A DNA stretch of 64,000 bases, from the NCBI GenBank assembly GCA_023396065.1, contig JAEWXF010000007.1:26508-90507 (forward strand), read 5' to 3'. Positions 8,615 to 17,150 of the stretch are shown here, in pieces; the first letter of the stretch is position 1; each line of letters opens with the position of its first letter. The translations under genes were made by a program, and so were the position numbers. This DNA is from Methanobacteriota archaeon (lineage in GTDB: Archaea; Halobacteriota; Methanomicrobia; Methanomicrobiales; Methanocorpusculaceae). The notes below the pieces were generated by a model. The model made no database searches and was not told the DNA's origin. It was given only the letters and a program-made list of their open reading frames with translations.

Positions 8615-9112
8615 ATGGCAACAAAAAAATCCCCGGTTTATGATGCAATTTCCAAGCAGATCAACGCTGAACTCTATTCTGCATACCTGTATCTGCAGTT
8701 TTCCGCAGATGCAAGCGCTATGAAGTGGAACGGTGCGGCATCCTGGCTTCGTGCCCATGCCCTGGAGGAAATGACCCATGCGACCCGTTTCTACGATTAC
8801 TTAATCCGTAAGGGAATCACGGTCAAACTTGACGCAATCGACAAGCCCACTACCAATGCGAAAGATCTCTCTGAGATTTTCAAGGCGGTCTACGGTCATG
8901 AGATCAAAGTCACTGCAATGATCAACAAGATTATGGAAACTGCAATCACGGAAAAAGACTATGCTGCAGTACAGGAACTCCAGTGGTTTGTGACCGAGCA
9001 GGTTGAGGAAGAGGAGACGGTGAGTGATATTGTGGACATGCTGGAAAAAGCAGGAACTTCACCGGAAGCTCTGTTCTTTATTGATAACAAACTGGGTTCA
9101 TCCCAGGAATAA
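8615..9112 (+). CDS. Ferritin (non-haem iron storage)
   Basis: A 165-residue four-helix ferritin that oxidises Fe(II) and stores it as a mineral in a 24-subunit shell. The ferroxidase-site pattern is visible: an early Glu in INAELYSAYLYLQF, then HALEEMTHATRF, and later EQVEEEET. I chose ATG 8615 (MATKKS) because GAAGATGAT, a good match to the archaeal ribosome site, ends just before it; ATG 8606 is also possible. It stands alone and is convergent with the ABC exporter operon. Confidence 0.92.
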   Translation: MATKKSPVYDAISKQINAELYSAYLYLQFSADASAMKWNGAASWLRAHALEEMTHATRFYDYLIRKGITVKLDAIDKPTTNAKDLSEIFKAVYGHEIKVTAMINKIMETAITEKDYAAVQELQWFVTEQVEEEETVSDIVDMLEKAGTSPEALFFIDNKLGSSQE

Positions 9113-9150
9113 TGTTCTTTTTCCCTGAGAATTCTTTCGTAAAAAATATA
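9113..9150. terminator. Convergent terminator region with T-tracts
   Basis: The 38 bases between the ferritin stop and the ABC permease stop contain a T-run (TTCTTTTT) for the plus strand and, on the minus strand, a T-rich tract (from TAAAAAATATA). Oligo-T tracts are the usual archaeal intrinsic terminators, so this short gap probably ends both transcripts. Confidence 0.4.
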
Positions 9151-10377
9151 TTAGTCTGAAGCCAGTGCATCCACCGGATTCAGATTGGCTGCTTTCCATG
9201 CCGGATAGAGGCCCGACAACAGGCAGACAATAATACCAAGGCAGAGTCCGTACGGGATATACAGCAGGACCGGAAGCGTAAACAATCCTCCGATACTCCC
9301 GAATATCAGGGAGAGGATGACTGCCGCGCCTGCAATGCTGAGGACACCGCCGATCAGCGAACCGATAAACCCGATGATCGCAGCCTCATACAGAAACATC
9401 TGCAGAACCTGTAACTTCAGTGTCCCGATGCTGCGGAGAATACCAATTTCCCGGATACGTTCATTCACACTCATCAGCATTACATTGAAGATGGAGACCG
9501 CCGCAACCACCAGAGAGATGCCGCCGATTGCCATGATAAACAAAGCAATCTGGTTGATTGATTCCTGCATCATCTCAACCATCTGCCGTGCATCGATAAT
9601 ATTGACGGTATCATCGGTATCCCGGTCTGCACGACCGTTCATCTTCGACTCAATTGCTGAGATGACCGGGTCCAGATCATCCAGATTGTCTATCATGATC
9701 ATCGCTGACGAGTACAGACCTTTTGTTGTCTGGAACGTTTCATACCAGCTGTCAGTTCCAATGATCGCACTGTCGGTCGAAAACGTCAGAGTCATTGATC
9801 CGGAGTTGGCCATGATGCCGACTACCCGGACAGAGATAGACTCGCCGCCGCGTTTGGGAATTTCCAGACGACTGCCGACCGAAAGGTCATAGTCATCGGC
9901 CAGCTGCCGTCCTATCAGAACACCGTCCGATCCGCGGGGTATCTTTCCCTCTTCAAGCGTCACCAGATCCTCGATGTCCGACGCCTGCAGGCCGTAAAGA
10001 GATGCCTGGAGTGCTTCATCTGTTCCGATCGGCCGCACCATCGCATAGCCTGAGTACATCGGAACAAGCGTGTACTCCTCGGTAACCGACTTCACGGCAG
10101 ACTCAATGTTTCGCAGGTCCTTTGTGGAAAATCCCGTAACACGTGTTCCGTCGGAGAACTCTGTTGCCTGCATCGGAGTTACGGTAATTGAGTTCGTCGA
10201 ACCGGTCAGGGAGCTTGTGATGTCGGCTGAGAATGCAGCCCCGGTCATACCCATTGAGGTGATCGCAACAACACCGATGATGATACCGATCATCGCAAGC
10301 AGACTCCGGAGAAAGTTCAGCCGGAGGTTGCGTATTGAGAGTTCAAAGATTATTGGTGAGATGATTTTTTCATTCAT
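9151..10377 (-). CDS. MacB/FtsX-type ABC transporter permease
   Basis: A 408-residue inner-membrane protein with one N-terminal helix, a large extracellular MacB_PCD domain (about residues 45-260) and three C-terminal helices of the FtsX domain with the conserved patch NERIREIGILRSIGT. This architecture is that of lipoprotein or macrolide exporters that drive extracytoplasmic work. It overlaps the ATPase stop by eight bases (10370-10377), so the subunits are co-translated. The CARDB surface protein directly upstream probably works with it. Confidence 0.9.
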   Translation of the reverse strand: MNEKIISPIIFELSIRNLRLNFLRSLLAMIGIIIGVVAITSMGMTGAAFSADITSSLTGSTNSITVTPMQATEFSDGTRVTGFSTKDLRNIESAVKSVTEEYTLVPMYSGYAMVRPIGTDEALQASLYGLQASDIEDLVTLEEGKIPRGSDGVLIGRQLADDYDLSVGSRLEIPKRGGESISVRVVGIMANSGSMTLTFSTDSAIIGTDSWYETFQTTKGLYSSAMIMIDNLDDLDPVISAIESKMNGRADRDTDDTVNIIDARQMVEMMQESINQIALFIMAIGGISLVVAAVSIFNVMLMSVNERIREIGILRSIGTLKLQVLQMFLYEAAIIGFIGSLIGGVLSIAGAAVILSLIFGSIGGLFTLPVLLYIPYGLCLGIIVCLLSGLYPAWKAANLNPVDALASD

Positions 10378-11056
10378 CTACTATCTCCCCGTCCCGGATG
10401 ACAATTGTCCGGTCCGCGTAGGTTGCTGTGTGCGGGTCGTGGGTGACCATTACAATGGTTCTCCCTTTGGTATTCAGATCCCGAAGGAGTGCCATGATCT
10501 GTTCACTCATTTTTGAGTCCAGATTGCCGGTGGGTTCGTCGCAGAGGAGGAGAGCAGGGTCGTTTACGAGTGACCGGGCAATGGCGACACGCTGCTGCTG
10601 ACCGCCGGAGAGTTCAAACGGGGTGTGGGTCATTTTCTGCTCATCAATCCCGACCATCTGTAACAGTTCCCTCGGCCGGCCGGTGGTGTCACGCTTTCCG
10701 TACTTCAGGATCATGGGATACTCCACATTTTCGTACGCGGTCAGAAGGCCGATCAGATTGAACTTCTGAAAGATGAACCCGATCCGGTCACGGCGGTGAA
10801 TTGTCAGTTCGTCGTCTGTCATATCTTTGACACTGCGGCCGCCGATGAACATATCGCCTGAGGTCGGGACGTCAAGGCAGCCGATCATGTTCATCAGCGT
10901 GGATTTTCCGGATCCGGACGGTCCCATGATTGCAACAAACTCTCCCGGCAGAACGGAGATGGTGACGCCGTTCAGGGCATGAACATCCCCGGCCGGCATC
11001 TGATACACTTTGTAGACATCCCGCAGCTCAACCACAGGTGTTTCTGCTTCTGTCAT
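10370..11056 (-). CDS. ABC transporter ATP-binding protein (LolD/MacB family)
   Basis: A 228-residue ATPase with Walker A GPSGSGKST (about residues 42-50), signature LSGGQQQRVAIARSL, Walker B LLLCDEPTGNLD and H-loop VTHDP. It energises the adjacent permease. I chose ATG 11056 (MTEAETP) because AAGGAG lies just upstream; the open frame continues into the CARDB gene without a better start. It lies 10 bases downstream of the CARDB gene and overlaps the permease by eight bases, giving a three-gene operon. Confidence 0.92.
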   Translation of the reverse strand: MTEAETPVVELRDVYKVYQMPAGDVHALNGVTISVLPGEFVAIMGPSGSGKSTLMNMIGCLDVPTSGDMFIGGRSVKDMTDDELTIHRRDRIGFIFQKFNLIGLLTAYENVEYPMILKYGKRDTTGRPRELLQMVGIDEQKMTHTPFELSGGQQQRVAIARSLVNDPALLLCDEPTGNLDSKMSEQIMALLRDLNTKGRTIVMVTHDPHTATYADRTIVIRDGEIVDE

Positions 11057-11066
11057 GGTTGACTCC

Positions 11067-12266
11067 TTATTTCTTCCGCAGGTCCGAAAGCAGTCCGCGT
11101 TTCCAGGCAACGGCAGCACAGCCGGCAACGGCAGCTACGGCAATTACTGCAATGATGGTGCCGAACGGATTTGAAGTGTTTCCTTGTGCAGCAGTACCGG
11201 TTGTTCCGCCCGTGACCGGGGTTGTGGCAGAACCGACACTGACTTCTACGGTTTCCTGATAGGAGTTGCCGTCATCGTCTTTGTAGTCGACAACAAGTTC
11301 TACGGTGTTTCCTTCAGGGTTGTTGAAGGTAACTTCAAACTCTGCCAGTCCGTCCGGTTCAAGGGAGCCGACGACGTAGGATTTGTAGGGTTCGGTTGCG
11401 GTCGCTTTTGCGGTGGTAACCGTAACCGACTTGGCGTCTTCCAGACCGGCGTTGTTGACGTCGCCGCTGATGGTGTAGTAGCTGCCTGAGTTTTTGACCT
11501 CGATGTTGTTGAGGATCATTTCTGCCCGGACTTTTCGTTCACCAAGTTCGACGGGAATGCCGACTGAATTTTCGTGGAGGTTCTGACCGTTCCGGTAGGT
11601 GACATCAAAGGAGATGTCGGTCGGCTGATCGACTACGACGGTGAGTTCTGCGTCGACATACTGATCAGGTTCCAGTTTTCCGACGAAGTAGGCGGTCTGT
11701 TTGGAGGAGACGCCGTCGCCGGTGACAACGATTTCAATGCCGTTTAAGGTGTTTGCTCTGGGATTTCCGATACGCAGAGTTACCTGTTCGTTTCTGCTCT
11801 GACCGAATGCATCCGGCTGGTCGATGAGGGCAACGGAAAGCTGGGTGTCGTCAACCTGTACGGGGAATGTGTACTTCAGACTGTTGAGGCTGGCATCCAG
11901 GAAGTCAATGTAGAGGGTAGGATAGAATGTCCCGGTGGCTCCGTTGGATTTGATCGGGAATGTGAATGTCATGGTGTCTCCGGGACCAAGCATGCCGACG
12001 GTACTGTAGGCTTTGTCGGCGGAGGAGTAGATTTCGTTTACTCCCATGATGAGAACTCTGCCGATGGAGACGGAGGTAGTGCCGGAGTTTTTGATGGTTG
12101 CGGTGACAATTGCAGTGTCTCCGGGCATCAGAACTTCGGGATCCATGGTAAGGCTGGTTACTGCTACCTGTCCTGTGGCAGTATCGTCAGCACTGACAGC
12201 TGCGGTTCCTGCTGCAAGAAAGAGGAAGATGGCCAGAATGCTGTACATCAGAACATTTCTTTTCAT
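11067..12266 (-). CDS. CARDB/S-layer-like (COG1361) membrane-anchored surface protein
   Basis: A 399-residue exported protein with a signal peptide (about residues 1-26) and three or so Ig-like CARDB-type domains. Repeated phrases include VxxNxGxxxA, and GSLEPDG or KLEPDQY. A Thr/Gly-rich stretch and a C-terminal membrane helix (about 372-390) followed by basic residues complete it. It is the first gene of the ABC exporter operon. In other Methanomicrobia proteins of this type sit next to MacB-like transporters. I infer it is the extracellular partner, analogous in position to the bacterial membrane-fusion subunit. Substrate unknown. Confidence 0.8.
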   Translation of the reverse strand: MKRNVLMYSILAIFLFLAAGTAAVSADDTATGQVAVTSLTMDPEVLMPGDTAIVTATIKNSGTTSVSIGRVLIMGVNEIYSSADKAYSTVGMLGPGDTMTFTFPIKSNGATGTFYPTLYIDFLDASLNSLKYTFPVQVDDTQLSVALIDQPDAFGQSRNEQVTLRIGNPRANTLNGIEIVVTGDGVSSKQTAYFVGKLEPDQYVDAELTVVVDQPTDISFDVTYRNGQNLHENSVGIPVELGERKVRAEMILNNIEVKNSGSYYTISGDVNNAGLEDAKSVTVTTAKATATEPYKSYVVGSLEPDGLAEFEVTFNNPEGNTVELVVDYKDDDGNSYQETVEVSVGSATTPVTGGTTGTAAQGNTSNPFGTIIAVIAVAAVAGCAAVAWKRGLLSDLRKK

Positions 12267-12434
12267 ATACTCACTGATTAGAGCTCATTGTATTTAACAT
12301 ATTGTAAAACATTAGTTACATTATGTTCTGCACATCTGCCATATTGTCCTGTGTGAATGACATGTCATGTGCCAGCATGGAGCAGTATTTGGCTCAATCT
12401 CAATCTATAAATCAGCTGAATGTCATTGTATTTT

Positions 12435-13217
12435 ATGAAATTCTTTGTTTCGCTTGTTCTTGTGGCCTTTGTCTGTGCGGTGTGTATGATCACGGCAGGA
12501 TGTGTGACGGTGACGGGACCGGATGCAAACTCCGGGTCAGGGAATGTTTCAACCGCGCAGACCGCGGGGACTCCGAGAATTCTTGAGCCCGGGCCGGTGG
12601 TGAGTGTGGTGCCTGGCGAATGGGAGGGGTGGCTGACCCGTTCCGATGGAACGCAGGTGAAGTATTCTCTTGACTGTGAACGTGACGGCTCTGCCAAGAT
12701 TGAGATTGACCAGCAGATGGGAGTGAAAGATACCGAACGAACGTATTATGGTACGTGGACGGCAATTTCCGAGACGAGTTATGTTCTGGACTTTTCATCG
12801 GCCGGTAGTTATACGCTGACGATCGGAAACGCCGGTACTGCAACACTGAAAACACCGGAGGGGGAGTCCGTGGTGATGAACCCGGATGATGAGCAGGCCA
12901 AGACCCTGGTTGTCCCGAAGGTTGAGCCGGTTGTCGGGGACTGGAAAGGATCCGTCCGGCAGGCCGACAATACGTATGTCGAGTATGATCTGGATCTGAA
13001 GACCGGAGGCAGTGCGGAGATTGGTGTTGAGACGACAGTACCGCTCTCCTATGAAAAAGAATCAAAATACTATGGTTCCTGGACAAAATCCGCGGAGAAT
13101 GTCTACAGTATTCAGGCATCCGGGACTTCGGGATACACAATGACTCTCACCGGCGCAGGAACTGCAACCCTGAAACTCTCTGATTCGTCTGAGGTCCCGC
13201 TTGTCCGGGACTACTAA
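12435..13217 (+). CDS. Lipoprotein with two tandem GxWxG domains
   Basis: A 260-residue predicted lipoprotein: hydrophobic leader followed by the lipobox TAGC with Cys23. The mature part contains two similar domains, the first opening VVPGEWEGWL and the second VVGDWKGSV, each ending with a strand pair containing GxGTATLK. The opening motif resembles the domain in the proteins at 1384-2553. I chose ATG 12435 (MKFF) since the residues upstream break the signal peptide. No strong ribosome site is visible, so it may be leaderless. Role unknown; a secreted binding protein is likely. Confidence 0.75.
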   Translation: MKFFVSLVLVAFVCAVCMITAGCVTVTGPDANSGSGNVSTAQTAGTPRILEPGPVVSVVPGEWEGWLTRSDGTQVKYSLDCERDGSAKIEIDQQMGVKDTERTYYGTWTAISETSYVLDFSSAGSYTLTIGNAGTATLKTPEGESVVMNPDDEQAKTLVVPKVEPVVGDWKGSVRQADNTYVEYDLDLKTGGSAEIGVETTVPLSYEKESKYYGSWTKSAENVYSIQASGTSGYTMTLTGAGTATLKLSDSSEVPLVRDY

Positions 13218-13428
13218 TTTTTCGGTATTTTTCGAACGGGATATCGATATCCTCGGTAATGCCAGTTTTTTTCGGAGAAATAAACTGATCAAACTCCAAA
13301 ATACAAATCCCCGGTTTCCGGTCTGCGGATACACCTGATATCTGAACTCTCCCCGACGCTGCTCTGAATGCATTTCCAAAGATTTTTTCCCCAAACTCTT
13401 TATACTTCCCGAAACGATTCAGTACCCA

Positions 13429-14145
13429 ATGACCGGAGAGGAGCGGACACTGCAGGACTGGACAAAAGTTATCCTGCGGCGGCTCTGCCTCCTCACCGGT
13501 CCTCTTCTGATCTATGCGTTTCTCATCCTCATATTCTGGTTCACTTATCCGCCGGAAACCACGCTGTTCGGACCGCCGAGCCAGCAGTTTCTCGTCCTGA
13601 TGGGGCTGCTTGTTGCGTATCTTGTCCCGCCCCTTGGAAAAGAAAGTATTATTCCAATCTCGCTAGGACTCGGGTATCCTGCCTGGGTGATCGTCTCCGG
13701 CATCATCCTCATGGACATGGTGACTGCGATGTTTATCGCGCTCAACTTCGATCTGCTGGAAAAAATTCCCTTCGTGGGTGGCCTTATCCGCAAGTTCATG
13801 GACGGAGCAAATGCTATCCGGACCCGTCAGCCCTGGGTTGAACAGCTGTCCCATGTCGGCCTGCTGATCTTTATGTACATCCCGCTGCAGGGATCCGGCG
13901 CGATGAACACCACCATCCTTGGAAGACTGCTTGGAATGCAGCCGCGAATTGTCTATGCAATCGTCACCGTCGGCAGCATTCTCTCAACCCTGACCATTAC
14001 GTTTGGTGTCTCCGCCATTCTCGAACTCTGGCGGATCAATCCGGTGTATGCCGTCGCCGCTGCAGCCGCTGTTGCGGTGGTGATCATTCTCCTGGTACTG
14101 GCGTGGCGCAGATATACTGCAAAACTGGCGAGTGAGGATAAGTAA
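13429..14145 (+). CDS. Small multidrug export family membrane protein (PF06695), copy 1
   Basis: A 238-residue integral membrane protein with five or six helices. The family signature is visible in two places: PPLGKESIIPISLGLGYP near residue 65 and the loop MYIPLQGSGAMNTTILGR near 150. Despite the Pfam name, no transport substrate is established. It is the first of three tandem paralogues; its TAA stop (14143-14145) abuts the ATG of copy 2. An operon promoter should lie in the 210-base gap upstream. Confidence 0.8.
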   Translation: MTGEERTLQDWTKVILRRLCLLTGPLLIYAFLILIFWFTYPPETTLFGPPSQQFLVLMGLLVAYLVPPLGKESIIPISLGLGYPAWVIVSGIILMDMVTAMFIALNFDLLEKIPFVGGLIRKFMDGANAIRTRQPWVEQLSHVGLLIFMYIPLQGSGAMNTTILGRLLGMQPRIVYAIVTVGSILSTLTITFGVSAILELWRINPVYAVAAAAAVAVVIILLVLAWRRYTAKLASEDK

Positions 14146-14847
14146 ATGCCGGTGGATGTGGAAACCCTCAGACAGCGGAATCTCCGTGTCAAAACGGCAT
14201 TTACCTTGGTATTCCCGTTTTTTCTGGCCCTGGTCTTCGTTGCAGGCCTGTTTATCGGACTTCCCGTTGATCGGGCTGCCGTCCTGTTCAGTATTCTTCT
14301 CGCCTACGTCTTTTCCCCGGCGGGAAAAGAGACACTCATTCCCCTGATGATTGTTCTCGGCTATCCCTGGTGGCTCGTTGTCGGCTGCCTGCTGATAACA
14401 GATGTCTGCTGTGCCCTGGTGGTCAGCTGGAACTTCCGGCTGCTCCTCAAAATTCCGTGGATCGGTACACAGCTGCGCAAGTGGACCGAAAATGCAGGCA
14501 GCTATCAGGAAGCACATCCGGGTCTGGCACGTCTTGCCGGTGCCGGTCTGTTCTTCTTCACGATGGTCCCGTTTCAGGGATTCGGTACGATTACCGGCAC
14601 AATTGTCGGAACCATGCTCGGCATGAAGCCGGTACGACTGTTTCTGACGGTTGTCGGCGGGGGGTTTGTAACGTCGCTGATTCTCGCCTACGGCCTGAGT
14701 GCCCTTGCACGGATGTATACGTCCCATCCGTATCTGGTTACTATCATCGCGGTAATCCTCGCAGTGATTACCATTGCCGCATACATCTGTCTGAAAAAGT
14801 CAGCGAACAAAACCATTGCACAAAACCCCGGGTCCGGGGGACCCTGA
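14146..14847 (+). CDS. Small multidrug export family membrane protein (PF06695), copy 2
   Basis: A 233-residue paralogue with the same helix pattern. Signature regions read FSPAGKETLIPLMIVLGYP and FTMVPFQGFGTITGTIVG, so the serine-rich GSGAMNTT loop of the other copies is changed here to GFGTITGT. It is the most diverged of the three and has probably taken a different substrate or subunit role. No gap separates it from copy 1 and only four bases separate it from copy 3. Confidence 0.8.
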   Translation: MPVDVETLRQRNLRVKTAFTLVFPFFLALVFVAGLFIGLPVDRAAVLFSILLAYVFSPAGKETLIPLMIVLGYPWWLVVGCLLITDVCCALVVSWNFRLLLKIPWIGTQLRKWTENAGSYQEAHPGLARLAGAGLFFFTMVPFQGFGTITGTIVGTMLGMKPVRLFLTVVGGGFVTSLILAYGLSALARMYTSHPYLVTIIAVILAVITIAAYICLKKSANKTIAQNPGSGGP

Positions 14848-14851
14848 TCTC

Positions 14852-15532
14852 ATGGCCAGTCCCTACTATACTCCTGATCTGAAACTCAGACTCTGCGCTA
14901 CCGGAGGTATTCTTGCGGTATTTGCTCTGATGTTTCTCGTGTTCCGGCTGACGATGACGGACGTGATGTTTTACAAGTTTGCCGGATTCATGGTGGCCTA
15001 TACGCTTCCCGGGTTTGGGAAAGAAAGTATCGTACCGCTTGCCATGGCGTTCGGGATTGCATGGTGGCAGATTACCATCGGAATTATCATTGCAGATATG
15101 ACACTGGCAATTATTATTGCCTACAACTTTGATCTGCTGCTGAAGATTCCCCTGCTTGGCCGGCTTCTTCGCTACTTTACTGCAAAAACGAATGAGGTTC
15201 TGCAAAAATATCTGTGGATTCAGGGACTGTCGCTCGTCGGGCTGTTTCTCTTTATGTACATCCCGTTCATGGGATCAAGTGCGATTAATACTACCATCGT
15301 CGGGCGCCTTTTGTCCATTCGTCCCCGGGTACTCCTTACGATTGTTTTCGTCGGGAGTGTTCTCGCAACGCTGACGATGTCTGTCGGGATGCATGTGATT
15401 ATGGAGCTGTATCTGATGAATCCGGTCTATGCTGTGATTGCTGTTGTCTGTATTGTGCTTGGCGCGCTTGCGGTCTGGAAACTCTGGAAGCGGTACACTG
15501 AGAAACGGTTTCCGAAAAACGAGGAGGAGTAA
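14852..15532 (+). CDS. Small multidrug export family membrane protein (PF06695), copy 3
   Basis: A 226-residue paralogue; LPGFGKESIVPLAMAFG and MYIPFMGSSAINTTIVGR are the family patches. I chose ATG 14852 (MASPYY) so that it does not overlap copy 2; a GGGGGACC stretch precedes it. It is closer to copy 1 than to copy 2 in the substrate-side loop. Three consecutive, near-equal-length paralogues suggest a hetero-oligomeric membrane complex. Confidence 0.8.
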   Translation: MASPYYTPDLKLRLCATGGILAVFALMFLVFRLTMTDVMFYKFAGFMVAYTLPGFGKESIVPLAMAFGIAWWQITIGIIIADMTLAIIIAYNFDLLLKIPLLGRLLRYFTAKTNEVLQKYLWIQGLSLVGLFLFMYIPFMGSSAINTTIVGRLLSIRPRVLLTIVFVGSVLATLTMSVGMHVIMELYLMNPVYAVIAVVCIVLGALAVWKLWKRYTEKRFPKNEEE

Positions 15533-15557
15533 CCTCTCTTCCTACAACAAAAAGAGG

Positions 15558-15887
15558 TTAGTTTCCCCCCAGATCATCCAGCCGCAGCATACATGCTGCC
15601 ATCTTCTCCCGGTTCCCGAGAGCTTCATAACATGCGGCAAGTCCGTTCAGTGAAATAATATCGTCCGGTACAAGAATCAGGGTCCGTTCAAATGCAGCCA
15701 CTGCATCGCCATAGTGTTCCAGAGACTGCAGAGACCGGGCGCGGCCGCGCCACGCATCCGGATCGTTCGGCATCAGTTCGGTCAGCTGACGAAAAGCCTC
15801 CGCGGCTTTTTCAAATCTGCCGGCATCGAGCAGCTGTTCCGCGGTAGTTTTCCAGAACACCGGATTGTTCGTCGGATGAAACGTCAT
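15558..15887 (-). CDS. TPR repeat protein
   Basis: A 109-residue protein made of three tetratricopeptide repeats of about 34 residues, with the usual small-large-small residue pattern (for example AGRFEKAAEAFRQLTELMPND and the following unit). Such proteins act as protein-binding scaffolds in the cytoplasm; the partner is not known. It is convergent with the PF06695 trio and downstream of tRNA-Glu. Confidence 0.8.
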   Translation of the reverse strand: MTFHPTNNPVFWKTTAEQLLDAGRFEKAAEAFRQLTELMPNDPDAWRGRARSLQSLEHYGDAVAAFERTLILVPDDIISLNGLAACYEALGNREKMAACMLRLDDLGGN

Positions 15888-15948
15888 GGTGAAAGGTATG
15901 CCGTACTGCGGGAAATAAGAAACGGTTCACGAAAAACAAAGAGAAAAG

Positions 15949-16021
15949 TGCTGATATCGGGATTCGAACCCGAGTCGCTGGCGTGAAAGGCCAGCATGAT
16001 TGGCCTCTACACTATATCAGC
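15949..16021 (-). tRNA. tRNA-Glu (UUC anticodon)
   Basis: A 73-base cloverleaf on the minus strand. The acceptor stem GCTGATA pairs with TATCAGC over seven bases, the anticodon stem GCTGGC/GCCAGC encloses CTTTCAC (anticodon TTC), and the T-arm reads TCGGG-TTCGAAT-CCCGA. No intron is present and CCA is not encoded. The anticodon decodes GAA/GAG. Confidence 0.95.
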
Positions 16022-16123
16022 CCTGCTGTGCTGCTGAAGTCCAAAGGACTTGCAAGCTTGCCAATAAAGGTTAACCCCTGTAGATAAAAAGATTATGATT
16101 CTGGTCCGTATCTTCGGATCAGA

Positions 16124-16987
16124 TTAGTATGCGTCGCCTTCGTTCCGGGTAACTTCCTGGAATGCCGGGACAAGTCTGCGGTATACCGCGCCGGGAGTGC
16201 CGTCACCAATCACGCGGCCGTCAATCTTCGTAATGGCGCAGACCTCTGCTGCAGTTCCGGTCACCATGACCTCATCAGCAGTATAGAGATCGAACAGGCC
16301 GAGTTCACAGACCTCGTACGGAATGCCGAGTTTGTCCAGCAGCTCAAGCAGGACATGGCGGGTAATTCCCTTGAGGTTATTGATGGTCGGCGGCGTGTAG
16401 AGTTTCCCGTTTTTGACCAGATAGATGTTGTCTCCCGAACCCTCTGCAAGTTTTCCGGTCCGGTCAAGGAAGATTGCCTCGTCGCCTCCCTTGTAGTTCG
16501 CCTCAATCTTTCCGAGGATGTTGTTGAGGTAGTTTAAGGACTTGATGTTCGGCGGCAGGGAGTCCGGAGTGTTCCGGCGGACACACACCGTTACTGCGGT
16601 CAGACCTTTCTCATACAAATCTCCGTACATCGCTCCCCACTCAGCTGCGGCACAGACCACCGTCGGAGTTGAACACCGGTGCGGGTCGAGACCCATGGAC
16701 CCGATACCCCGGCTGATAATCGGACGGATGTAGGCATTCTTCAGATTGTTTTTGCGCAGCGTCTCTTTGATGATCTCGCACATCTCCTCTTTGGTTACCG
16801 GGGGAACCAGATCAATGGCTTTCGCAGAGTCATACAGGCGGTCCACATGCTCCATCAGGCGAAATACCCTGCCGTCATACGCGCGGATACCTTCGAAGAC
16901 ACCATCCCCATACAAAAATCCATGGTCAAAAATGGATACTGTCGCCTGTTCCTCAGGGACGAACTTTCCATTGATATAGACTAACAT
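16124..16987 (-). CDS. ilvE: Branched-chain amino acid aminotransferase
   Basis: A 287-residue fold-type IV PLP enzyme that makes valine, leucine and isoleucine from their 2-oxo acids with glutamate. Lys149 in PPNIKSLNYL is the expected PLP lysine, and LAEGSGDNIYLV is the conserved glutamate loop near the cofactor. I chose ATG 16987 (MLVYINGKF), the usual family start, over upstream in-frame codons. TATA-like sequence CTTATAG is about 15-25 bases upstream, so a short leader or leaderless message is likely. Other ilv genes follow within 10 kb but on separate transcripts. Confidence 0.93.
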   Translation of the reverse strand: MLVYINGKFVPEEQATVSIFDHGFLYGDGVFEGIRAYDGRVFRLMEHVDRLYDSAKAIDLVPPVTKEEMCEIIKETLRKNNLKNAYIRPIISRGIGSMGLDPHRCSTPTVVCAAAEWGAMYGDLYEKGLTAVTVCVRRNTPDSLPPNIKSLNYLNNILGKIEANYKGGDEAIFLDRTGKLAEGSGDNIYLVKNGKLYTPPTINNLKGITRHVLLELLDKLGIPYEVCELGLFDLYTADEVMVTGTAAEVCAITKIDGRVIGDGTPGAVYRRLVPAFQEVTRNEGDAY

Positions 16988-17150
16988 GATGAATAGTATT
17001 GTGAGTGGAATCTTATAGCCCTTATTGTGATTTCTCTCTGTTTTCATCCTGGTATATATCCTGTTTTTTTCTTTACCGGCAAAACAGAGTCTTCATACGT
17101 GATCAGGACGCATATGTATGATATTATGCTGGCAGATGAGGTGACACCGG

